Translations under genes and position numbers: made by a program
NCBI RefSeq assembly: GCF_030063455.1
Contig: NZ_JASITB010000005.1
Span: 124,001-188,000 of the forward strand
DNA from: Cryobacterium sp. PH31-O1
GTDB taxonomy: Bacteria > Actinomycetota > Actinomycetes > Actinomycetales > Microbacteriaceae
Direction: 5' to 3'
DNA: 64,000 nucleotides
The notes under the pieces: model-generated
Seen by the model: the letters and a program-made list of their open reading frames with translations, nothing else
What the model was told of the DNA's origin: nothing
The model's database searches: none
In this document: piece by piece, positions 34,691 to 44,224 of the stretch
How the letters are laid out: the number at the start of each line of letters is the position of its first letter
How positions within the stretch are numbered: the first letter of the stretch is position 1

Positions 34691-34963
34691 TTGCCCCACA
34701 TCATTGACGCTCCGGTTGACGTTGAGCTTTCCGCCGACGGCGACCCGCGCGCATTCATCTGGAATCGGTTTGAACACACCGTCATCGGGCAGCCGCAGGC
34801 CGTGTTCAAACGCACCAGGTGGTGGGAGAACGAGGGAATCCCCACCCGCATCGATACCGAGCTGTGGCGACTCGACGCGAGTCGTGGCGGCGAAGAACAG
34901 CACCGTTACGACCTGCGCCGCGGCACGGACGGGTCCTGGACCCTAGCAATGGACTGGGGATGA
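34691..34963 (+). CDS. DUF6504 protein coupled to dnaE2
   Basis: The 90-residue protein (MPHIIDAPVDVELSADGDPR, then FIWNRFEHTVIGQPQAVFKR, with RTRWWENEGIPTRIDTELWR) matches the small actinobacterial DUF6504 family. This family is typically encoded beside translesion polymerase genes. The TTG at 34691 follows a GGGAG site. The stop overlaps dnaE2 by 4 bp, so the two are co-translated. A role in mutagenic repair is inferred from linkage. Confidence 0.75.
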   Translation: MPHIIDAPVDVELSADGDPRAFIWNRFEHTVIGQPQAVFKRTRWWENEGIPTRIDTELWRLDASRGGEEQHRYDLRRGTDGSWTLAMDWG

Positions 34964-37900
34964 CCAGCACACCGGGGTCAGCAACAACGGGGTCAGCAAC
35001 AACGGGGTCAGCAACAACGGGGTCGGCAACAGCGGGCACGACCTTCGCGCACCTGCACGTCGCGAGTGCCTACTCGACCCACTATGGCGTGACGCTCCCC
35101 GAAGCGCTGGCCGAGCAGGCGGCCGCGCAGGGCGCGAGTTTTCTGGCCATCACCGACCGTGACGGCCTCTATGGTGCCGTCAAGCACGTGCGCGCCTGCG
35201 TGAGCGCGGGCATCAGCCCCGGGTTGGGTGCCGACCTCGCCGTGCACGATGAGGAATTCCGCGCGCTCGGCCGGGTGGTCGTGCTCGCCCACGGCCACAC
35301 CGACGGTCGCGGCTACGCCGCGCTCTGCCGCGCGGTCAGCGCCGCTCACAGCGGCAGCGCCGGCCAGCGCTCTGCGCTCACGCCGGCAAGCACCGGGCCG
35401 AGCATTTCGCGCGCGCGGCTGGCCGATCTGGCCGGGCTCGCCTCGCTCACGGTGCTGCTCGGCCCCGACTCCGACGTGGGTCTCGCTGTTGGCAGGCGCG
35501 ACAACACGGATGCCGCGACGCGGCTCACCCACTGGCAGCGTGCCCTGCCCGAAGGCGCCGTCGTGCTCGAAATCGTCTGTCACCTCGCCGAGAGCGGCAC
35601 CGTCGGCAGTGTGACCCCGGCCACGCGCATGCTCGCCCTCGCCGAGAACGCCGGGCTGCCAGCGGTGCTCAGCAATGCCGTGCGGTACGGCACCCCCGAC
35701 GAGGCGGTCACCGCTGACCTCGCCGACGCCGCGCGTTTTCTGCTGCCGCTCGCCGAAATCGATACCCCGCAGACCAACGGCCAGGCCTGGCTCAAACCCG
35801 CCGGGGCGATGCGCCAGGTAGCCCGCATGGTCGTCGATGCTGGCCTGCACGAAGGCGGAGCACTCGAACGGCTGCTGCGCGATACCGAGCGGCTCGCCGA
35901 CCGCTGCAGCCTCGACCCGGTGAGCGACATCGGCCTCGGCCGCCCGCGCATGCCGGAAGCGCGCATCATCGGGGTCACCGGCGATCCGGTCACCGAGCTG
36001 TGGCGGCGGGCCCGCAGTGGTATCGCCGACCTGTACTCCGCGAGCGGCTCACGCGCGGTGGAAGCCGCCCACGCCCAGCTCGCTCACGAGATGAAAACGG
36101 TCGAGCACCTCGGCTTTGCCAGCTATTTTCTCACCGTGTCGCGTGTGGCCGACATTATTCGCGGGATGGGTATCCGTATTCAGGCCCGCGGTTCGGGGGT
36201 CGGTTCGGTGCTCAACTATGCGCTGCGCACGTCTTCGGTCGAACCCATCGCGAATGGGCTGCTCTGGGAACGCTTTCTCTCCCCCGAACGCCAGACGCTG
36301 CCCGACATCGACATCGACGTGGAGTCGGCCAGACGGCACGACATCTACCGCGAGGTCTTCCGTGCCTTCGGCAGCGACCGGGTCTCGCTCATGTCGATGA
36401 CCAACGCCTATCGCGGCCGCGGCGCCGTGCGCGACGCCGGCCTCGCCCTCGGCCTGCCCGACGAGCAGATCAACGTGATCGCCAAGCAGATGTGGCGGTT
36501 CAACGCCCGCGACTTTCGCCGCGCCCTCGAGGAGAAGCCCGAACTCGAGGCCCTCGCCGCCGAGGTGCGCGAGTCGCAGCAGCTCGACCTGCTGGTCGAC
36601 CTCACCGCGCGGCTCGACCGGCTCCCCCGGCACATCTCGGTGCACCCCTGCGGCGTAATCCTCTCCGATGCGAGCCTGCTCGATCGCACCCCGGTGCAGG
36701 CGAGCGGCATGGGCCTGCCCATGTCGCAGTACGACAAACACGACATGGACCCGATGGGGCTCATCAAACTCGACATCCTCGGCGTGCGCATGCAGTCAGC
36801 CATGGCACACGCCACCCGCGAGCACCACCGGCTCACCGGCGAGAGCATCGACCTCGATCGGGTTCCGCTCGACGATGCAAAAACGTTCGAACTCATTCGC
36901 TCCACCCGCACGCTCGGCATCTTCCAGATCGAATCCCCCGGCCAGATGGAGCTTGTCGGCAAGCTGCAACCCGAGGTATTCAACGACCTCACGGTGGAGA
37001 TCTCGCTGTTTCGGCCCGGACCGATGAAGAACAACATGCCGCTCAAATACCTGCAGGCCCGGCACGGCGAAGTCTCCCCCGACTACATCCACCCCCGGTT
37101 CGAGCCCATTCTGCGCGAGACCAACGGTGTGGTCATCTTTCACGAACAGGTCATGCGGCTGTTCGACGAGCTCACCGGCTGCGGCCTGGGCAAAGCGGAT
37201 GTCTTTCGCCGCCACCTGGGTAAGCCGGAGCAGCTTGCGCAGATTGGGGAGTACCTGCGCGAGAAAGCCCTCGCCCGCGGCTTCAGCGAAAAGGTCATCG
37301 ACCAGATCTGGACGGTGCTGGCGGGGTTTGGCAGCTTCGGCTTCGCCAAGGCGCACGGCGCGGCCTTCGCGCTGCCCACCTATCAGTCCGCCTGGCTGAA
37401 GACCCACCATCCGGCGGCTTTTCTGGCCGGGCTGCTCACCCACGACCCTGGCATGTGGCCCAAAGACCTCATCGTCGCCGAAGCCCGGGTGCTCGGAGTG
37501 CCGGTGCTCCCCCTCGACGTGCAGTCCAGCGCGTTGGACTACCGCGTGGAGGATCTCGCCGACGGGAGCCAGGGCATCCGTCTGGCGCTGCCGGAACTGG
37601 TCGGCAGCACCGAGACCGAGCGGGCGCGCATTGCCCGGCACCAGCCGTTTAGCTCACTGCAGGACTTTCGGGACCGGGTGCATCCGCGAAGGCGCACCTT
37701 CGAGGCGCTCGCGCGGGTGGGCGCCCTCGACACGTTCATCGGTTACGACCGGGCAAGGCGGCACGAGCTGCTCGCCCACATCCAGTCGCTGCGCGGCACC
37801 GCCGTCGTGATCCGCGCCGACCAGCTCGCGTTTGAGGTGGAGCTGCCGGTGCCGCGGTATTCCGGTGACCGAGCCGGCGCCATCACCTCGCTCGAACTGC

Positions 37901-38469
37901 GTGGCCGCACCCAGACCGATCTGGAGCTGCAGGGTCTGAACCTGGCCGTGTCGACCCATCAGATGACGCGCTTTCACTCGCTGTTCAAGGAGCTCGGAGT
38001 GACCCCGGCGAGCGAGCTCGGCAACCTGCCCGGAGGCACCGAGGTGCTGCTCGCCGGGGTGCGCCGGGCAACGAACACACCGCCGATGCGTGGCGGCCGC
38101 CGGGTAGTGTTCATCAGCCTCGACGACGGCACCGGCCCGGTCTCCAACGTCGTGTTCTTTCACGACGCGCAGGAACGCGTGGGCGGGCAGGTGTTCCAGA
38201 CCAACTACATGCTCGTGCGCGGTCGCACGAGGCGCTCCGGCGCTCGTGGCGTGTCGGTAACCGGCGAGAACCTGTGGAACCTGTTCGACGTGGCCCGGCA
38301 GGTGAAGGAGCGGCACTCGCTCGAGCGCGCCGCCGCGGAGGAAGCGGCCAACGCGGGCGCCTATGCGGCCGAACTCAATGCGCAGCCGTTGATCCTCACG
38401 CCGGCGCAGTTGTCATCATCGAGTCCCGGTGGCACCCTGCATCACCTCAATGCGGCGCAGAGCGCCTGA
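34960..38469 (+). CDS. dnaE2: Error-prone DNA polymerase DnaE2
   Basis: The 1169-residue protein is a C-family polymerase. After a repeat-rich start (residues 5-25) comes a PHP domain with FAHLHVASAYSTHYGVTLPE and FLAITDRDGLYGAVKHVRAC. The catalytic palm follows, with the acidic motif LPDIDIDVESARRHDIYREV and GLIKLDILGVRMQSAM, then a helix-hairpin-helix and an OB-fold (VVFISLDDGTGPVSNVVFF). DnaE2 carries out mutagenic synthesis past lesions, usually with ImuA and ImuB; neither is adjacent here. The ATG at 34960 overlaps the DUF6504 stop. Confidence 0.87.
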   Translation: MTSTPGSATTGSATTGSATTGSATAGTTFAHLHVASAYSTHYGVTLPEALAEQAAAQGASFLAITDRDGLYGAVKHVRACVSAGISPGLGADLAVHDEEFRALGRVVVLAHGHTDGRGYAALCRAVSAAHSGSAGQRSALTPASTGPSISRARLADLAGLASLTVLLGPDSDVGLAVGRRDNTDAATRLTHWQRALPEGAVVLEIVCHLAESGTVGSVTPATRMLALAENAGLPAVLSNAVRYGTPDEAVTADLADAARFLLPLAEIDTPQTNGQAWLKPAGAMRQVARMVVDAGLHEGGALERLLRDTERLADRCSLDPVSDIGLGRPRMPEARIIGVTGDPVTELWRRARSGIADLYSASGSRAVEAAHAQLAHEMKTVEHLGFASYFLTVSRVADIIRGMGIRIQARGSGVGSVLNYALRTSSVEPIANGLLWERFLSPERQTLPDIDIDVESARRHDIYREVFRAFGSDRVSLMSMTNAYRGRGAVRDAGLALGLPDEQINVIAKQMWRFNARDFRRALEEKPELEALAAEVRESQQLDLLVDLTARLDRLPRHISVHPCGVILSDASLLDRTPVQASGMGLPMSQYDKHDMDPMGLIKLDILGVRMQSAMAHATREHHRLTGESIDLDRVPLDDAKTFELIRSTRTLGIFQIESPGQMELVGKLQPEVFNDLTVEISLFRPGPMKNNMPLKYLQARHGEVSPDYIHPRFEPILRETNGVVIFHEQVMRLFDELTGCGLGKADVFRRHLGKPEQLAQIGEYLREKALARGFSEKVIDQIWTVLAGFGSFGFAKAHGAAFALPTYQSAWLKTHHPAAFLAGLLTHDPGMWPKDLIVAEARVLGVPVLPLDVQSSALDYRVEDLADGSQGIRLALPELVGSTETERARIARHQPFSSLQDFRDRVHPRRRTFEALARVGALDTFIGYDRARRHELLAHIQSLRGTAVVIRADQLAFEVELPVPRYSGDRAGAITSLELRGRTQTDLELQGLNLAVSTHQMTRFHSLFKELGVTPASELGNLPGGTEVLLAGVRRATNTPPMRGGRRVVFISLDDGTGPVSNVVFFHDAQERVGGQVFQTNYMLVRGRTRRSGARGVSVTGENLWNLFDVARQVKERHSLERAAAEEAANAGAYAAELNAQPLILTPAQLSSSSPGGTLHHLNAAQSA
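34974..35033 (+). repeat. Four 15-bp in-frame repeats at the start of dnaE2
   Basis: Four adjacent units of GGGGTCAGCAACAAC, the last with two changes, encode GSATT-GSATT-GSATT-GSATA. They begin five codons after the dnaE2 start and precede the PHP domain. Confidence 0.93.
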
Positions 38470-38510
38470 CCGCGTCCACGCAAGTACACGGCTACCCGGC
38501 TGCTGCGGCG

Positions 38511-40772
38511 CTACTGGCCGGGCGGGGCCGGAGCCGCGTCGGGCGGCGCGGGCGCGACCGGCGGAGCAGTCGGCGGGGCGGGCGGCGGAACAACCACGGG
38601 CGGCGGAATGTACTTGGGAGCGAGTTCCTCGAAGGCGTCACCGCCGTACTTAGCATTGACCACCGACATCACGACCGGCCACATGCGGTGCCGCGCCGTC
38701 GCGATTTGGTCCCGCCCAAAGTACTGCCGCCGCTGGCTGAGCGTGCCGGTCAGGCTCACTACGGCGACTACCGTGGCCACCTTGGTACTCGCACCGCTCA
38801 TCCAGGTGTCCTTGGCGCCGTCCGTGGTTCCGGTCTTGCCGATCATCGGAACCGACGGTCTCGTCTTCGCGTTCGACTGCTGTCCGGTGCCCCCCGTCAT
38901 GACCCGGTGCATGGCGTAGGCCATGCCCGCCGCCACCGTGGAATCGACCGATTGCGTGCAGGTCGACGGCGGCACCGCAATCTCGACCCCACCCGGGCCG
39001 ACGATGCGATCAATGGCGATCGGCGAACAGGTCACCCCCTTGTTCGCGATGCCAGCGAAGGCAACGGCCATGGTGAGCGGGGCGATCTCGTTGGTACCGA
39101 TAACGGATGCCGCCGTCTGAGAGAGCGGCTCGCCGTTTGCCCGGTGCACCCCGAACGCTTCGGCCGTCTTGCGGATGCCGCACAGGTCAAGCTTCTTCGC
39201 CATGCCGATAAAGCCCGTGTTGATCGAGCCGACGGTCGACTGCAGGGCACTGTAATTGGCGCCGGATTCGTTCGCGTCATTGCGCGGATTCCAATTCTGG
39301 CTGTTGTAGTTCTGCGGGCCGAGGCAGCTGTCCTGAAAAGTACCCCAATTGGCTTTGCGCCTCGAGTCGACGCGCTCGTTGAGCGAATGGCCCTCCTTGA
39401 GCCACTCGGCCAGGGTAAAGATCTTGTAGGTCGAGCCGGGCTGAAACCCGCTCGACCCGCCCTCGGCATAGTCGGTGGCGTAGTTGATGCCGGTGTAGTT
39501 GGCCCCGGTCGCCTGTACGGTCGGGTCCTGGCTGTAATCCTTGTTCTGGGTCATGGCGAGCACCCGGCCGGTGCCGACCTGCACGCTCGTGATGACCGCA
39601 CCCACGTCACCGCCGGCGTAGACCTTGGGCACCTGTTGGTTCATGGTGGTCACCGCCGCGTTCTGCACGTCGAGGTCGAGGGTTGTGTACACGTCGTAGC
39701 CGCCGCGCCGAAAGTTGAGCATGCGGGTGGCGGCGTCGGCGCCGAAGGTGGGATCGGTCTGCAGAATCTTGGTCACGTAATCGCAGAAGAACGCGTTGGC
39801 CATCGCGGTCTGGCAGCCCGTGCTCGGTTCGGTGATGACCGGTTCAACCAAAGCGACAACCGCGGCGTCGTAGTCAGCCTGAGTGATCTTTTGGTAGCGC
39901 AGCATCTCGCGCAGAATGTAGTCGCGGCGCTGCTTGTTGGCGGCGTAGCCGTTGGCTGCCCCGTTGGTCTCGCTCGCGGGCTTGTCGAGCTGGAACTTGA
40001 CCGGGTTGTTCACGATCGCCACGAGGCTCGCGGCCTGAGGCAAGGTGAGGTTGGCCGCGGTGGTGTTGAAATAATAGTTGGCGGCGGCCTCGATGCCGTA
40101 GACGGTGCCGCCGAAGCCGGTGATATTGAAGTATTGCTGCAGAATGTCGTGTTTGCTGTACTTCTTCTCGACCCCGATGGCGAGCCGCATTTCTTTGAGT
40201 TTGCGGTCCGGCGTGGTTTTCGTCGCCGCGGTGTAACAGGCATCGTGCGCACGCTGGTCGGTGAGCAGCTCGCACTTCTGCACGAGCACGTTCTTCACGT
40301 ATTGCTGCGTAATGGATGACCCGCCCTGGGTGTTACCCCCGGCCACTGTCGTGGCTGTGGCTCGCAGGGTGCCCTGCAGATCAACCCCACCGTGCTCATA
40401 GAATCGAGGGTCTTCCCCCGACACCGCGGCATCCTTGGCGAACAGGCTGATCGCGTCCCAGCCCACCTCGATGCGGTTTTGATCGTAGAACGAGGCGAGC
40501 AGTTCGGCGGTTCCGTCACTGCGGGTGGCAAAGATGTCGCTCTTCTGCGACAGCGCTTCGATATTGACGTAGCCCGGCAGGTTCTCGAACACCGAGATGG
40601 TGTTCGTGGCAGCCAGACCCGAGAGCGCCACCACCGGGGTCACCGACACGGCCACCAGGATGCCGGCCGCCGCGCTCATGGCAACGAAGCCGAGGAGGCC
40701 GCCCAGGGCTCCATGAAATGTGCGCCGCCACGACTGGGCCGCGCCGGTTGGAACCTCGGTCACCTGTACCAC
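38511..40772 (-). CDS. Bifunctional penicillin-binding protein (class A, PonA type)
   Basis: The 753-residue membrane protein has an N-terminal helix (about 25-55, LLGFVAMSAAAGILVAVSV). A GT51 transglycosylase domain follows, with EDPRFYEHGGVDLQGTLRAT and GGSSITQQYVKN. The transpeptidase domain has the active serine in SSGFQPGSTYKIFTLAEWL, the SxN motif near QSTVGSINTGFIGMA and the KTG motif in IGKTGTTDGAKDTWM. It builds and cross-links peptidoglycan. A Pro/Ala tail of about 45 residues closes it. The GTG at 40772 is my best start: a GGGGG site precedes it and the charged cytoplasmic tail begins there. Confidence 0.88.
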   Translation of the reverse strand: MVQVTEVPTGAAQSWRRTFHGALGGLLGFVAMSAAAGILVAVSVTPVVALSGLAATNTISVFENLPGYVNIEALSQKSDIFATRSDGTAELLASFYDQNRIEVGWDAISLFAKDAAVSGEDPRFYEHGGVDLQGTLRATATTVAGGNTQGGSSITQQYVKNVLVQKCELLTDQRAHDACYTAATKTTPDRKLKEMRLAIGVEKKYSKHDILQQYFNITGFGGTVYGIEAAANYYFNTTAANLTLPQAASLVAIVNNPVKFQLDKPASETNGAANGYAANKQRRDYILREMLRYQKITQADYDAAVVALVEPVITEPSTGCQTAMANAFFCDYVTKILQTDPTFGADAATRMLNFRRGGYDVYTTLDLDVQNAAVTTMNQQVPKVYAGGDVGAVITSVQVGTGRVLAMTQNKDYSQDPTVQATGANYTGINYATDYAEGGSSGFQPGSTYKIFTLAEWLKEGHSLNERVDSRRKANWGTFQDSCLGPQNYNSQNWNPRNDANESGANYSALQSTVGSINTGFIGMAKKLDLCGIRKTAEAFGVHRANGEPLSQTAASVIGTNEIAPLTMAVAFAGIANKGVTCSPIAIDRIVGPGGVEIAVPPSTCTQSVDSTVAAGMAYAMHRVMTGGTGQQSNAKTRPSVPMIGKTGTTDGAKDTWMSGASTKVATVVAVVSLTGTLSQRRQYFGRDQIATARHRMWPVVMSVVNAKYGGDAFEELAPKYIPPPVVVPPPAPPTAPPVAPAPPDAAPAPPGQ

Positions 40773-40947
40773 ACTTACCCCCAGCTGAGTCCATCCCGTG
40801 CGAGTGCCCGCGCCTGCACAAGGTTCGCAATTGAATGTCATGTTAGTCACATGCGGATGCCGATGGGGTCGGCTGGCCGAGCTGAGCATGTATCGGCTTG
40901 ATACCGGTTTCTGAAGTAGTATCCGGTGAAAGCGCTGGAGGTGGTGA

Positions 40948-42042
40948 ATGCGAACATTCGGCATCGAAGAGGAATTCATCTTTCTGAAGCCCTCGACCCT
41001 GCAGCCGGCGAACGTGGGCGACGATGTGCACGCCGAGCTCCTTGGCCGCTCCCCCGTGTCACGCTTTGTCAGCCACGAGTTTCTGGCCTCGCAGATCGAG
41101 CGGTCAACGCCGGTCTTCGACCGGTTCGAACAGGCATCCGCTGATCTGCTCGCTTTTCGGTCGCGGCTGGCCCGTGCCGCCCTCAGCCGTGGAGTGCTCG
41201 CCGCCGGCGTCGGCGCGCCATTCCAGACCGAGGGCTGGCCTGAGGTGACCAATGTGGAGCGCTATCACACCGTCGAAACCGAGTTTCGGGGGTTGGTGCC
41301 CGACCACCTCATCAACGGGCTGCACGTGCACGTCGGTATTCCCAGCCGCGAAGCCGGGGTGCAGGCGCTCAACCGGGTGCGGGTCTGGCTGCCGACACTG
41401 CTCGCGCTGGCCGTGAATTCCCCGTTCTGGCACGGCGCCGACACCGGGTTTTCCAGTTGGCGAAGCGTGCACATGCGGCGCTGGTCGACGATCGGCTGCC
41501 CGCCGATCTTCGCGGATGCCGCCGATTACGATCGCCGAATCCGCCGCCTGGTCGGCGTGGGCGGTACCTACGACCTGCGCACGATCTGGTGGAATGCGCG
41601 CCTCGCCGAGGAACATCCGACCGTGGAGATTCGGGTCTGCGACGCCCAACTCGATGCGCCATCGACGCTCCTGCTCGCCGCCCTGACCCGGGCGATCGTC
41701 ACGACCGCGCTGCGTGACGGAGAAGCGAATGTCGCCCCCATCGATATCGCGCCGGAACTGCTCGACGCGGGGCTGTGGCACGCCGCCCGCGAGGGTATGG
41801 AGTCCACGCTTCTGAACCCGGTGTCGGGAAGGCTGGAGAACGCATCCGCTGTGACGGCGGCGCTGCTGCGTTACGCCGGCGATGCCATCGACGAGGTCGG
41901 CAACCGCGATCGGATCGAGGCGTTACTGGCCCGGTTAGGGCGACTCGGTACCGGGGCCGAGCGCCAGCGTGCCGCGATGCGTGCCGGCGGGCCGCCGGCT
42001 CTCGCCGCCCTGCTCGGGCGGGCGCTGACCGCGCACGACTGA
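40948..42042 (+). CDS. ybdK: YbdK-family carboxylate-amine ligase (glutamate-cysteine ligase 2 type)
   Basis: The 364-residue protein starts RTFGIEEEFIFLKPSTL, the GCS2 motif that binds metal and ATP. It contains LINGLHVHVGIPSREAGVQA and SWRSVHMRRWSTIGCPP, followed by RTIWWNARLAEEHPTVEIRV. YbdK enzymes join glutamate to an amine, cysteine being a weak substrate in E. coli. The true product here is unknown. The ATG has a GGAGG-type site. It is divergent from the penicillin-binding protein gene and converges on the YhgE/Pip gene with 19 bp between. Confidence 0.9.
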   Translation: MRTFGIEEEFIFLKPSTLQPANVGDDVHAELLGRSPVSRFVSHEFLASQIERSTPVFDRFEQASADLLAFRSRLARAALSRGVLAAGVGAPFQTEGWPEVTNVERYHTVETEFRGLVPDHLINGLHVHVGIPSREAGVQALNRVRVWLPTLLALAVNSPFWHGADTGFSSWRSVHMRRWSTIGCPPIFADAADYDRRIRRLVGVGGTYDLRTIWWNARLAEEHPTVEIRVCDAQLDAPSTLLLAALTRAIVTTALRDGEANVAPIDIAPELLDAGLWHAAREGMESTLLNPVSGRLENASAVTAALLRYAGDAIDEVGNRDRIEALLARLGRLGTGAERQRAAMRAGGPPALAALLGRALTAHD

Positions 42043-42061
42043 GCGCCGTCAGTTTTCGGCC

Positions 42062-44221
42062 CTAGATTTTCAGCATCGGGTGCAGTTTCGCGATAGACCA
42101 GATCTTCATGGAACGACTGGCGAAGACCGAAACGGTGAACGCTCCGATGCCAAAGGCCAGCAGGGCCACGATGTCGACCAGAATGGCACTCGACCACCCC
42201 TCGGCGATGAGCCGCCGCACCCCGTCGACCGCGTAGGTCATCGGCAGGCCCGGGCTGATCCACTGAAAGAAGCCTGGCGAGGTCTGAACCGGATATGTGC
42301 CGCCGGCCGAAGCCAGTTGCAGAATGAGCAGCAGCAGGGCCACCAGTCGTCCGCGGCCGCCGAGCAGCGCGATCAGACCGTGGTGGATGGTGGTGAAGAC
42401 GAGTGCCACGATGACCGTAAAGGCGGCGAGGGCGGCCAAATTGGTCGCTTCGAGCCCCACCAGAAAGTGCAGCACCGCGAGCAGCAGCCCGGCCTGCAAC
42501 AGGCCGAACAAGAGCCCGGGAGCGAGGCCCGTCAGGGCAACGCGTATCGGTCGGGCAGTGGATGCGACGGCCTGCGGCGACAGCGGACGGAACAGAAAGT
42601 ACATGCCGATTCCGCCAACCCAAAGCGCGAGCGGTATGAAGTACGCGGCGAGGCCTTCCCCGTAGAACCCGACGGCGTTCTCCCGAACGAGTTCGGCGGC
42701 TACGGGCGCAGAGGCGACCGCCGCGAGGGCGCTCGCCTGATCGGCGGTATAGCTCGGCACCTGATCGACGCCCGATTCGAGCGAGGTGCTCAGTGTGTCG
42801 GCGCCAACCTGGAGTTGCCCGAGACCGTCGGCGAGGGTGCTTGCGCCGGCGTTGGCCGTCGTGGCACCCGCGGCCAGGGTGCTCGCGCCGGCGGCCGTGC
42901 TGTCGGCACCGGTCGCGAGCGTGGCGGCGCCGGTCGCGAGTGTCGCAGCACCCGTAGAGACGGATTGGGCTCCGGTAGAGACGCTCGCTGCTCCGGCGGC
43001 GAGGGTCGCGGCGCCGTCGTCGAGGGTGCCAATGCCCGCAACGAGCGGCGTCGCACTCTCGTGGAGCGTGGCTGCCCCGGTCGCCACTGTTTCTGCGCCG
43101 TCGGCGAGGGCCGCGATCGATCCGCCGCCGGTGGCGAGGGCGGCGTTCAGTTGCGTCAGGGTCCAGTCCGGGTGCGCAACGGTCAGGGCTGCGATCGTGG
43201 CCAGGGTCGTGGAGACGGTGCGGGTTCCCGCCGCGAGCTGGGCGGTCGCCGTCGGCAGCGTTGTCACACTCGCGTCGAGGGTGGCGGCTCCCGTTGCGAG
43301 GGAAGACGCACCGCTGGTGACCTGCGCGGCGCCGCTCGCCACGGACGCCGAACCGGTGGCCAGGGAGCTCGCGCCGGTGGCGAGGGTGTGGCTGCCGGCA
43401 TCCACTTGGGAGACGCCGTCCGCGAGGGTGGCGGCTCCACTTGCGAGGGTGCCGAGTCCGATGACGAGTTGCTCCGACCCGTCGCTCGCGCTCGTGGCGC
43501 CGTTACGGAGGGTGACGGCGCCACGAGCGGCCAGCGCGAGGTCGTCGTGCAGGCTGGTGAAGCCGACGTAGACGTGGTCGAGGTAGGTCTCCGAGATCGA
43601 GCTCGACAACTCGGCCCTGATCGCTGCCGTGACCGATTGGGTGACCTGGCCGACGATGAAGTTCGAGGCGTCGTCGGTGTAAACGTGGAGTCGAGCCTGT
43701 TCCGGCGCGAAAACGGATGCCGCGGTGCCGGTCGCGTCGCCGGAGGTGGTGGCGGGGGTAGTGGCGGGGGTAGTGGCGGGGGTAGTGGCGCCGGGATTCG
43801 TGGACGTCGTAGCCAGGGTGCTCGAGAAGTCCGCGGGAACGACGAGCACGGCGAAGTTTGTGTTGTCGGCGAGCGAGCGGCGGGCATCCGCTTCGTTGGT
43901 GGTACTGCTCCACGTGAATCCGGCGCTGTCGCTGCCCACGAGGGAGTCGACGAGAGCTGCGCCGGCATCGATGGTCTGCGCGGTTCCGTCGGTGCCGGTC
44001 ACGCTCGCGGCCAGATCGTTGTTGACGATGACAGCGTGGAGGTTGCTGATATTGCCGCTCGTGTTCCAGTTGGCCGACAGGTAGACGCCGCCGTAGATGG
44101 CCGGAACGGCGGCGATCATGATTAGCGCGACGATGGCCAAGAGGGACGACCGAAATCGGGACAGCTCGATACCGGGCAGGGAGAACAGGCGCGGTGTGAA
44201 CAGGCGCGGGCGTTGGGCCAC
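42062..44221 (-). CDS. YhgE/Pip-family ABC-2-like membrane protein
   Basis: The 719-residue protein has one N-terminal helix (about 24-46, SSLLAIVALIMIAAVPAIYG), a large extracellular part and about five C-terminal helices (from about 530), the YhgE/phage-infection-protein arrangement. Between about 235 and 480 it has long repeats of roughly seven residues (LATGASSLATGSASVASGA type), which should form an elongated coil. A TTPATTPATT stretch lies near 150. Its 3' neighbour on the same strand, starting upstream, is a divergent ABC-type ATPase, so the pair may act as an exporter. Homologues are phage receptors or export factors in other bacteria. Confidence 0.85.
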   Translation of the reverse strand: MAQRPRLFTPRLFSLPGIELSRFRSSLLAIVALIMIAAVPAIYGGVYLSANWNTSGNISNLHAVIVNNDLAASVTGTDGTAQTIDAGAALVDSLVGSDSAGFTWSSTTNEADARRSLADNTNFAVLVVPADFSSTLATTSTNPGATTPATTPATTPATTSGDATGTAASVFAPEQARLHVYTDDASNFIVGQVTQSVTAAIRAELSSSISETYLDHVYVGFTSLHDDLALAARGAVTLRNGATSASDGSEQLVIGLGTLASGAATLADGVSQVDAGSHTLATGASSLATGSASVASGAAQVTSGASSLATGAATLDASVTTLPTATAQLAAGTRTVSTTLATIAALTVAHPDWTLTQLNAALATGGGSIAALADGAETVATGAATLHESATPLVAGIGTLDDGAATLAAGAASVSTGAQSVSTGAATLATGAATLATGADSTAAGASTLAAGATTANAGASTLADGLGQLQVGADTLSTSLESGVDQVPSYTADQASALAAVASAPVAAELVRENAVGFYGEGLAAYFIPLALWVGGIGMYFLFRPLSPQAVASTARPIRVALTGLAPGLLFGLLQAGLLLAVLHFLVGLEATNLAALAAFTVIVALVFTTIHHGLIALLGGRGRLVALLLLILQLASAGGTYPVQTSPGFFQWISPGLPMTYAVDGVRRLIAEGWSSAILVDIVALLAFGIGAFTVSVFASRSMKIWSIAKLHPMLKI
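43749..43796 (-). repeat. 12-bp in-frame repeats (TPAT) in the YhgE/Pip gene
   Basis: GTGGCGGGGGTA (plus-strand reading) is repeated three times exactly, followed by a degenerate fourth copy. On the coding strand it gives TTPATTPATTPAT. It is in the extracellular part of the protein. Confidence 0.88.
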
Positions 44222-44224
44222 GAT

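Noticed and set aside
38274..40319. Plus-strand open frame of 681 codons opposite the penicillin-binding protein
   Set aside because: It overlaps the end of dnaE2 and runs antisense to transpeptidase motifs. Composition is that of a reverse-strand shadow.
42080..44125. Plus-strand open frame of 681 codons opposite YhgE/Pip
   Set aside because: Gly/Arg low-complexity product caused by the heptad repeats of the true minus-strand gene.
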